DNA of 64,000 nt from Actinomadura luzonensis (GTDB lineage: Bacteria; Actinomycetota; Actinomycetes; Streptosporangiales; Streptosporangiaceae), in contig NZ_JAKRKC020000002.1 of NCBI RefSeq assembly GCF_022664455.2, forward strand, positions 434,001 through 498,000. The letters are read 5' to 3'. The stretch's first letter is position 1, and each line of letters begins with the position of its first letter. The notes below the pieces were generated by a model. It saw only the letters and a program-made list of their open reading frames with translations, was not told where the DNA came from and made no database searches. Below, in pieces: positions 58,388-64,000 of the stretch. The translations under genes and the position numbers were made by a program.

Positions 58388-58405
58388 GATGTTAGCGCTA
58401 ACATC
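58388..58405. promoter_or_regulatory. LacI-type operator of the GH95-GH59 operon
   Basis: GATGTTAGCGCTAACATC is a perfect 18-bp palindrome in the leader of the GH95 gene. The TGTTAGCGCTAACA core is a classic LacI/CcpA-type operator and differs fully from the CCGAAACTTTCGG site of the neighbouring importer. Nothing else is seen in the 282-base gap 58360-58641. Confidence 0.75.
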
Positions 58406-58641
58406 GCCGCCGTGACGGGCCCGCTGTGATCCGGCCGGGCCGGGACGAAGGTGATGGTGCAGCGGAGCAAATATGACCTTGCGGAGGCTGTCAAGAGCAG
58501 GCCGCCGGGGCGGTCACCGGCGCGCGTGCCGGGCCCTTCGCCCGTCGCGCCGCTGGCCAGGGCGAGCCGCCCGGGCCGGAGCGGGCGCTCGCGGTGAAAC
58601 TTTCACGCCACCCGGTCGAATCGGTTCGTCCCGCGCGCCGG

Positions 58642-59028
58642 TCAGCGGGCCGGGGCCAGCGTCAGGGCGGGGTCGAGCGCGAGCGTCGCCACGGCCAGGC
58701 CGAGGAACACGCCCGCCAGCGCGAACGTCGGCGAGTGGTCGCCCACCCGGATGTGCGTGTAGAGGGCGCAGACGAAGTACAGCACCAGCCCGGCCGCGGC
58801 GGCGGTGCCGATCAGCGGCACGCCGAGCAGCCCCAGCGCCAGCCCGGCCGCGCCCAGCGCCTTCAGCGCGCCGATCGGCCAGCCGAGCCACGACTCCGGC
58901 ACGCCCGCGCGGGCGAGCGCGGGCCCGAGCACCCGCATGATCGGCTTGAGCCGGGTCATGGCGGCGAACCCGGAGAAGGCGTTGGCGGCGGCGGTCACCA
59001 GGGCGGTGACGGTGTAGGCGACGGACAT
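58642..59028 (-). CDS. DoxX family membrane protein
   Basis: 128 residues, ATG at 59028 after GAGGAG. Four hydrophobic segments: AYTVTALVTAAANAFSGFAAM, LGWPIGALKALGAAGLALGLLGV, LIGTAAAAGLVLYFVCALYTHIR and TFALAGVFLGLAVATLAL, the order and size of DoxX-like proteins (DUF of the thiosulfate-quinone oxidoreductase small-subunit fold). The family is linked to redox homeostasis at the membrane. Here it lies downstream of the heme peroxidase gene in the same direction after 85 bases, so they may or may not be co-transcribed. Confidence 0.8.
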   Translation of the reverse strand: MSVAYTVTALVTAAANAFSGFAAMTRLKPIMRVLGPALARAGVPESWLGWPIGALKALGAAGLALGLLGVPLIGTAAAAGLVLYFVCALYTHIRVGDHSPTFALAGVFLGLAVATLALDPALTLAPAR

Positions 59029-59113
59029 GCGGGCTCCTCGTTCTCGGCGTGCTCGGTGTCCTGAGAGGCCGCCGGCCGCCGGAGTGTGACGCGTCAGGCG
59101 AGTTCGCCCGCCG

Positions 59114-60877
59114 TCAAGAGGGGCCGCGCCAGGGCGCGAAGGGGCTGGGCGCGGCGGCGAGGGCGGGGGCGAGCTCGGGGTGGTGGCGGAGCAGCACGTC
59201 GGTCAGGCCGGTGCGGTCGATCCAGTCCAGCCCCTCCGGGCTGTAGACCTCCGGGGTGTAGAGGTCGGTGAAGAACGGGTCGCTCTTGAGGCGGCGAGAG
59301 GCCATGAGCAAGAAGACGCGGAAGGCGGTGTCCGGGAGCGCGAAGCCCGCCGGCTTGGGCTCGGCCAGCAGCCCGACGAGGGTGTCGACGCGGTCGAGGT
59401 CGCCGTCGTAGACCTCCTCGACCTCCCGCGCCGCCGCCGGTTCGCCGGTCAGCTCGGCGAACGACGTCACCGGCCGCTTGCGGAGCATCCGGCGGAAGGC
59501 GTTGTAGCGGGGCACGCCGCGCTCGCGGTCGCGCAGGAGGTCGAGGGTGCCGACGTCGACGCGCTCGCCGGTGACCCGGGTCAGGTCGCGCAGCGCGCTG
59601 GGGTGGTTGTGCAGCGTCAGCGCGCCGGGCGGGGTGACGCCGAAGGAGTGGAGCAGGTCGGACATGCCGTGGCGGGCGACCGCCGCGCGGGTGTGCGGGC
59701 CCTGGAGCTCCAGCAGCCCTTCGGTGGTGATCGGGGAGCCGTCGCGGTGGGAGCTGATGGGGTAGTCGTCGCGGATCAGCGGATGGAGGCGGTAGCAGGC
59801 GACGAACTCCTCCGTCATCGAGTACGGGGCGCCGTGGTGGTCCGTCGGGGAGCCGAGGATGCCGGAGACGATCTCGCCCTTGCCGATCCGGCCGTGCCGG
59901 CGGCGGAAGCGGGGGCCGACCAGGCCCGCCCAGTTCATGTTCATGGCCGTGCGGAGCGCGGGGGTGGCGAGGAGGGCGGGGGTCCACTCCACCGTGTGGA
60001 TCTTCGCCATGACGGCCGTGTTGACCAGGCGCGCGGTCTGGAAGAGCCGCTCGTCGTCCCACGACGGGTACACCGCCCGCAGCCCCGCGCAGATGGCGTT
60101 GTGCTCCTTGGCGAACAGGGTGTGCAGCAGCGACAGGCCCACCCAGTAGTTGTCGTTGAAGCCGGTCAGGTCGATGCCGGCGAGGGCGGGGTCGCTCTCC
60201 TCGGGCAGCGTGCCGTCCCGCAGGATCATGGTGCCGTCCTCGCCGGTGCGCAGCGACCGGCACACCTCCTCAGAGCTGCCGTAGAGCTGCGAGCCGTCCC
60301 ACCAGTGCGTGACGGTGTTCTGGAAGGTGGGCGGCGCGCCGGGCTCGGTGGGCGGCACCGGGTCGGAGCGGGTCCTGCGGACGCGCATGGGCCGTTCGTG
60401 CCACGGGTCGCCGTCGGCGACCGGCACCTCGAAGGGCTCGGCGGACGGGTTGTCGCCGTGGCTGAACCAGCCGTGGGTCTGGAACTGCACCCAGGCGGCG
60501 GCCAGCAGGTTGAGGCTCGGGGCCGGGACGAGGGCGCGCCTGGTCAGCAGCCGCTCGGCCACCTCGCGGGGGCTGGGGGACAGCAGCCGGTGCGGCGGGT
60601 CGGGGTGGGTCAGGGCGAGCGGGGCGTTGCGGTCGAAGCGGGTGCCGGCCCGGCCCATGTCCGCGTCGGCGGGGTCGCAGCCGGAGCCGTCGTAGCTGCG
60701 GCGCCGCGGCCGGCCGGGGGAGGGGGTGCGGGGGCGCTCGCCGCCCTCGGGGCGGGTGTCGTGCAGGTTGTGGCGGCGCAGCCTGCGGCGCATCAGCGCC
60801 AGTGCCACCAGTTGCAGCGGGGCCGGCAGGCGGTGCCACTCCCACCGCGGGCCGAGCCGGTCGCGGGCCTTCGTCAA
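59114..60877 (-). CDS. Animal-type heme peroxidase, PGHS/alpha-dioxygenase-like fatty-acid oxygenase
   Basis: 587 residues from a TTG at 60877, seven bases after AGGAG; a GTG at 60892 is in frame but lies across that ribosome site. The distal histidine is in VQFQTHGWFSHGDN (about 136), the conserved SLLHTLFAKEHNAIC and LVNTAVMAKIHTVEWTPALL regions match plant and bacterial alpha-dioxygenases, and EEFVACYRLHPLI (about 361) holds Tyr-x-x-His, the catalytic tyrosine and proximal heme histidine of the cyclooxygenase/dioxygenase group. The protein has no signal peptide. It should insert O2 in a fatty acid to give a hydroperoxide. It is divergent from a P450 gene, with 95 bases between. Confidence 0.85.
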   Translation of the reverse strand: MTKARDRLGPRWEWHRLPAPLQLVALALMRRRLRRHNLHDTRPEGGERPRTPSPGRPRRRSYDGSGCDPADADMGRAGTRFDRNAPLALTHPDPPHRLLSPSPREVAERLLTRRALVPAPSLNLLAAAWVQFQTHGWFSHGDNPSAEPFEVPVADGDPWHERPMRVRRTRSDPVPPTEPGAPPTFQNTVTHWWDGSQLYGSSEEVCRSLRTGEDGTMILRDGTLPEESDPALAGIDLTGFNDNYWVGLSLLHTLFAKEHNAICAGLRAVYPSWDDERLFQTARLVNTAVMAKIHTVEWTPALLATPALRTAMNMNWAGLVGPRFRRRHGRIGKGEIVSGILGSPTDHHGAPYSMTEEFVACYRLHPLIRDDYPISSHRDGSPITTEGLLELQGPHTRAAVARHGMSDLLHSFGVTPPGALTLHNHPSALRDLTRVTGERVDVGTLDLLRDRERGVPRYNAFRRMLRKRPVTSFAELTGEPAAAREVEEVYDGDLDRVDTLVGLLAEPKPAGFALPDTAFRVFLLMASRRLKSDPFFTDLYTPEVYSPEGLDWIDRTGLTDVLLRHHPELAPALAAAPSPFAPWRGPS

Positions 60878-60972
60878 CGGCTCTCCTAGCACAGAGTAAT
60901 GAGTCGGCTACGAATGGGTATACCCGCAGGTGAAACCGGTCAAGCCGGGAGAAGCCCAGTCCGGAGGAACCG
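60878..60972. promoter_or_regulatory. Divergent promoter region of the peroxidase and P450 genes
   Basis: The 95 bases between start codons hold the palindrome GGGTATACCC (60916-60925) and the ribosome sites of both genes. The palindrome includes a TATACC that could serve as a -10 for the P450 gene. A shared promoter region means both oxygenases are likely made together. Confidence 0.45.
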
Positions 60973-62289
60973 ATGGCTCCCGACGTCCCCCGCGCCACCC
61001 TGCTGGAGAGCCTGCGGTTCTCCGCCGTCTACACGCTGCCGCAGCTCGCCCGCGGCGCCTTCATCGCCCGGCCCGCCATGGTGCGGCTGCTCGCCCGGCT
61101 CGACACGCACGCCCGGGCGCAACGCCTGTGCCTGCGGCTGCGCACCCGCTACGGCGGGCGGTCCGTGCTCGTGCGGGGGCCGACGGGCACCGTCCTGCTG
61201 CTGCTGTCGCAGGGCGACATCAAGCGGGTGCTGACCGGCGCGGACTCGGTGTTCTCCCCGCTCACCAAGGAGAAGCGGACGGGGCTGCGGCTCACCCAGC
61301 CCGACAGCCTCCTGCTCTCGCGGGGACGGCTGCGCGAGGACCGCCGCCGGTTCAACGAGGCGGTGCTCCAGACCGGCCGGGTGCCGCACGACCTGGCCCC
61401 GCGCCTCCGCGCCGTGCTGGCCGAGGAGCTGGCCGGCGTCTGCGGCGACGCCCCCGCCGAGGTGGACTGGGCCCGGCTGTACGCGGCCTACGACCGGGCG
61501 GCCCTGCGGCTGGTGCTCGGCGACGCCGCCCGGGAGGACTTCGAGATCCTGGCGGCGCTGCGCGCGCTGCGCCGGGAGGCCAACTGGCTGGGCCTGCGTC
61601 CCTGGCGCGGCCGGCACATCCGCCGGCACCGCCGGACCTACACCGCCGGCATCGGCCGCCATGTCGCGGCGGCGGCCGAGGGCAGCCTGGCGGGCCTGAT
61701 GGCGGCGGCGCCGCAGACCCGCGGCACCTGCCCGGCCGGCCAGGTCCCGCCCTGGCTGCTGGCCCTCGACGGCATCCAGGCCGCGGTGCTCGGGCCCGCC
61801 CTGGCGCTGCTCGCCGGCCATCCCCGGCACGCGGCCGGGGTGCGGGCCGAGGCATACGACGGCGGCCAGGAGCTGACCGCCGCCTGCGTGTGCGACACGC
61901 TGCGCCTCTACCCCATGGTCCCGACCACGCTCAGGACCGTGACGGCCCCCGTCGAGTGGCACGGCGCGCTCCTGCCCGCCGGCACCGAGATCATGATCCC
62001 GTTCGCCGTCCATCACCGGAACCCGCAGCTCGGCTACGCCGACGCCTTCACCCCCGAGGCCTGGCTGGACGGCCGCGCCCAGGCGGACTGGTGGATCGCC
62101 CCCTTCCTGCACGGCCCCGGCCGCTGCCCCGGGGCCGAGCTGGGCATCCAGTTCGCCGCCGCCGCGCTGCACGAGCTGCTGCGCCAGTACGAGTTCCACC
62201 CCGCGGGCCCCGCCCTGGGCCCGGACCGCCCGCTGCCCAAGACCCTGCACCCGGCCGCCCTCCGGCTGCGCGCCCGCCCCGCGACCTGA
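60973..62289 (+). CDS. Cytochrome P450 with an atypical I-helix
   Basis: 438 residues, ATG at 60973 after GGAGGAA. The heme loop FLHGPGRCPGAELGIQFAA (Cys about 385) is normal. The helix-K motif is CDTLRLYP, so the usual Glu of ExxR is Asp. The I-helix stretch PPWLLALDGIQAAVLGPALALL (about 262-283) lacks the [A/G]GxxT oxygen-activation motif. P450s of this type (CYP74, the P450 half of fungal linoleate diol synthases, CYP152) use peroxides rather than O2 and a redox partner. Since a fatty-acid dioxygenase gene is divergent from it, a hydroperoxide isomerase or related role is likely (inference). No ferredoxin gene is near. Confidence 0.85.
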   Translation: MAPDVPRATLLESLRFSAVYTLPQLARGAFIARPAMVRLLARLDTHARAQRLCLRLRTRYGGRSVLVRGPTGTVLLLLSQGDIKRVLTGADSVFSPLTKEKRTGLRLTQPDSLLLSRGRLREDRRRFNEAVLQTGRVPHDLAPRLRAVLAEELAGVCGDAPAEVDWARLYAAYDRAALRLVLGDAAREDFEILAALRALRREANWLGLRPWRGRHIRRHRRTYTAGIGRHVAAAAEGSLAGLMAAAPQTRGTCPAGQVPPWLLALDGIQAAVLGPALALLAGHPRHAAGVRAEAYDGGQELTAACVCDTLRLYPMVPTTLRTVTAPVEWHGALLPAGTEIMIPFAVHHRNPQLGYADAFTPEAWLDGRAQADWWIAPFLHGPGRCPGAELGIQFAAAALHELLRQYEFHPAGPALGPDRPLPKTLHPAALRLRARPAT

Positions 62290-62294
62290 CACCG

Positions 62295-62329
62295 GCCGGC
62301 CCGCGCTCCGGCCCGTCGCCGGGGCCGGC
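62295..62329 (+). terminator. Inverted repeat after the P450 gene
   Basis: GCCGGCCC (62295-62302) and GGGCCGGC (62322-62329) are a perfect 8-bp stem with a 19-base loop six bases after the P450 stop. No T-run follows. Confidence 0.4.
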
Positions 62330-62414
62330 TCCTCTCGCGGCTTGCCCTTGACGCGCGGGTCAGGGGTTAGGGTCGCCGCGCTCGTTCGCGGTCGTCCTGA
62401 TGGGAGAGAGTCAC

Positions 62415-63440
62415 ATGTCGTTCTTGCCGCAGGTGTCGAGAGAGGTCCGGCTGGCCGCCCAGCCCGAGGGGCTGCCCGAGGCGCGGCACTTCACGCTCGC
62501 CGAGGTCCCGATGCCCGTGCCCGCCGCCGGCGAGGTGCTGGTGCGCAACCGGTTCTTCCACGTCTTCGCGGCGCTGCGCACCCTGGTCGGCGGCGGCGTG
62601 CGGGACACGCCGGTGCCGCCGCTGCGTCCCGGCGACCCGCTGCCCGGGCCGGCGGTCGGCGAGGTCGTCGCGGCGCCCGGCGGCGACGGCGGCGGGCCGC
62701 GCCCGGGCGACCTGGTCGCCCACTGGCTGGGCTGGCGCGAGTACGCCGTCGTGCCGGCCGCCCAGGTCACGCCGCTAGGCGACGCGCTGCCCGACCCGGT
62801 GGCGCACCTCGGCCAGGGCGCGATCGCGTACGCGGCCCTGACCAGGGACGCCGAGGTCAGGCCGGGGGACACGGTGTTCGTCTCGGGAGCCGCCGGCGCG
62901 GTCGGCTCGCTGGCCGGGCAGGTCGCCCGGCTGCTCGGCGCGGGCCGGGTGATCGGCAGCACCGGCTCGCCGGACAAGGCCGCCCGGCTGGTCGCCGAGC
63001 TGGGCTACGACGCGGCCGTGGTCCGCGGCGCGGGCCCGATCGGCGAGCAGCTCGGCGAGGCCGCGCCGGACGGCGTCGACGTGCTGCTCGACAACGTCGG
63101 CGGCGACCAGCTCCGGGCGGCGGTGGCCGCGGCCCGGCCGGGCGCGCGGTTCGTGCTGGTGGGCGCGCTGTCCGGCCAGCTCGCCGCCGAGGGGAGGGGC
63201 GGCACGTCGCCGGTCGAGCTGGACACCTACCGGCTCATCCTCCGGCGCGTCACGCTCCGGGCCTTCCAGGGCCTGGACGAGGAGCTGCGCGCCGCCTGGC
63301 TGCGGCGCTACGGCGGGTGGCTGCGGGCGGGCGAGATCGCCTTCCCGCACGTCCGGATCGCGGGCATCGAGAACGCGCCGCGCGCCTTCCAGGAGGTGAT
63401 CGAGGGACGGCACTTCGGGACCGTCGTCGTCGAGCCGTAG
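62415..63440 (+). CDS. NADP-dependent MDR reductase, CurA/prostaglandin-reductase-like
   Basis: 341 residues from the ATG at 62415 after GGAGAGAG; an ATG at 62400 has no ribosome site. The sequence has no zinc ligands, and its key parts are the LTB4DH/CurA family ones: VPMPVPAAGEVLVRNRFFHV, GDLVAHWLGWREYAVVP, GQGAIAYAALTRDAEVRPGDTVFVSGAAGAVGSLAGQVARLLGAGRVIGSTGS and VDVLLDNVGGDQLRAA. These enzymes reduce the C=C bond of enones and enals, such as 15-oxoprostaglandins, curcumin and alkenals, with NADPH. Its place 126 bases after the P450 gene fits the reduction of an oxylipin-derived enone (inference). Confidence 0.87.
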   Translation: MSFLPQVSREVRLAAQPEGLPEARHFTLAEVPMPVPAAGEVLVRNRFFHVFAALRTLVGGGVRDTPVPPLRPGDPLPGPAVGEVVAAPGGDGGGPRPGDLVAHWLGWREYAVVPAAQVTPLGDALPDPVAHLGQGAIAYAALTRDAEVRPGDTVFVSGAAGAVGSLAGQVARLLGAGRVIGSTGSPDKAARLVAELGYDAAVVRGAGPIGEQLGEAAPDGVDVLLDNVGGDQLRAAVAAARPGARFVLVGALSGQLAAEGRGGTSPVELDTYRLILRRVTLRAFQGLDEELRAAWLRRYGGWLRAGEIAFPHVRIAGIENAPRAFQEVIEGRHFGTVVVEP

Positions 63441-63484
63441 GCCGCACCGCCCGGGGTCAACCGCCCGGGGTCAACCGGCCGGGG

Positions 63485-63706
63485 TCAGGGGAGCGGGGCG
63501 GTGAGGAGGGCGAGGGCCGTGGCGCGCAGGTCCGCCACGGCGGCGGCGGCCGCGCGGTCGTCGAAGGCCGGCTCGTCGAGGCGCTGCTCGACGTCGGCCA
63601 GCACCATGATCACGTGCAGGACGAAGACGCGCAGCCGCTCCTCCGTCAGCCTGGGCAGGCAGCGCAGGAGCAGGCCGACCAGCTCGTCGAAGCCGGGATG
63701 GCCCCG
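63485..63706 (-). pseudogene. C-terminal remnant of a TetR-type regulator
   Basis: The minus strand reads GHPGFDELVGLLLRCLPRLT, EERLRVFVLHVIMVLADVEQ and RLDEPAFDDRAAAAAVADLRATALALLTAPLP with a stop at 63487-63485. This amphipathic helical pattern is the end of a TetR/AcrR ligand domain. The DNA-binding half is not found upstream in any frame. On the plus strand the same gap ends with GPAQPDPLAGLRTALHAD and a stop before 63760, possibly the tail of another lost gene. Both would be joined at a deletion point near 63706-63720. The rest of 63441-63843 shows nothing else. Confidence 0.45.
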
Positions 63707-63843
63707 CGCAGCCCGACCCGCTGGCCGGCCTCAGGACCGCCCTGCACGCCGACTGATCGCGCGCCGCCCGTTTCCGGGAGATGATCGGGGGACGGCGGTC
63801 CGGGCCGGCACCGCCGGGGCCGCGCGAGCACCGGGAGGACGTC

Positions 63844-64000
63844 ATGCGCATCGGCGACGCGGCGGCAGCGGCGGGCACCACGCCCCGCGCGCTGCGCTTC
63901 TACGAGCAGCGGGGGCTGCTGCCGCCGCCCGAGCGCACGGCGGCCGGGCAGCGCGAGTACGGGCCGCGCGAGGTGGCCAGGGTGCGCCTCATCCGCGAGC
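63844..64000 (+). CDS. MerR family transcriptional regulator (partial, 3' end outside window)
   Basis: The ATG at 63844 follows GGGAGGAC. The visible 52 residues are the winged-helix N terminus of MerR proteins: MRIGDAAAAAGTTPRALRFY then EQRGLLPPPERTAAGQREYG and PREVARVRLIRE. The effector domain and the target genes lie outside the window, so the signal it responds to is unknown. Confidence 0.9.
   Translation, partial: MRIGDAAAAAGTTPRALRFYEQRGLLPPPERTAAGQREYGPREVARVRLIRE

Noticed and set aside
58473..58940. Plus-strand frames across the gap before the DoxX gene
   Set aside because: Pro/Arg-rich, no ribosome site and antisense to the DoxX-like gene; no family pattern.

Overview
The window is GC-rich chromosomal DNA with actinomycete-type codon use, GTG/TTG starts, lipoprotein and Tat exports, LacI-controlled sugar ABC transporters and secreted ricin-domain glycosidases. 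A soil actinomycete of the Streptosporangiales/Nonomuraea kind is the best guess (inference from gene content only). No rRNA, tRNA, CRISPR array or phage genes were seen. About 50 intact protein genes, several gene remnants and one complete insertion sequence are present.

Layout: (1) 1-5 kb: a BMP-type nucleoside/simple-sugar ABC transporter (partial), an SsuD-like flavin monooxygenase, then a damaged stretch with a solute-binding-protein tail, a metallo-beta-lactamase-fold gene that has lost its HxHxDH loop, and an RsgA GTPase gene that has lost its G domain. (2) 5-12 kb: GNAT acetyltransferase, AdhE (with hypoxia-type boxes upstream), acyl-CoA ligase, methyltransferase, MFS exporter, flavohemoglobin remnant. 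(3) 12.6-16.3 kb: sugar dehydrogenase, IlvD/Edd-type sugar-acid dehydratase and SDR, probably a non-phosphorylating sugar-acid pathway. (4) 16.3-23.5 kb: an Amadori-product (fructosamine) utilisation locus: frlB-like deglycase, frlD-like kinase and a LacI regulator, divergent from an ABC importer and an frlC-like epimerase, with two near-identical palindromic operators in the shared promoter region.

(5) 23.5-33 kb: TetR with its target membrane gene and twin operators, a dehalogenase-like hydrolase, a sulfotransferase, an MFS exporter, a shortened DoxX-like gene plus phosphoketolase, and an ArsR-SulP operon with a 22-bp perfect palindrome. (6) 33-44.7 kb: secreted ricin-like protein, a 1320-residue NocE-like exported protein, a lactonase-type propeller with a PKD domain, threonine dehydratase and small enzymes. 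(7) 44.7-46.5 kb: a complete IS1634-like element inserted in a CTAG site at the stop codon of an esterase gene. (8) 46.5-58.4 kb: a glycan locus with a bimodular esterase (one module lacking catalytic residues), an ABC sugar importer, a LacI regulator, a GH59 galactocerebrosidase-type enzyme and a GH95 alpha-fucosidase/galactosidase. (9) 58.6-64 kb: DoxX protein, a PGHS/alpha-dioxygenase-type heme peroxidase divergent from an unusual P450 that looks like a hydroperoxide-using enzyme, and a CurA/prostaglandin-reductase-like enzyme. This last group may be a small bacterial oxylipin pathway and is the most interesting lead. A TetR remnant and a MerR start close the window.
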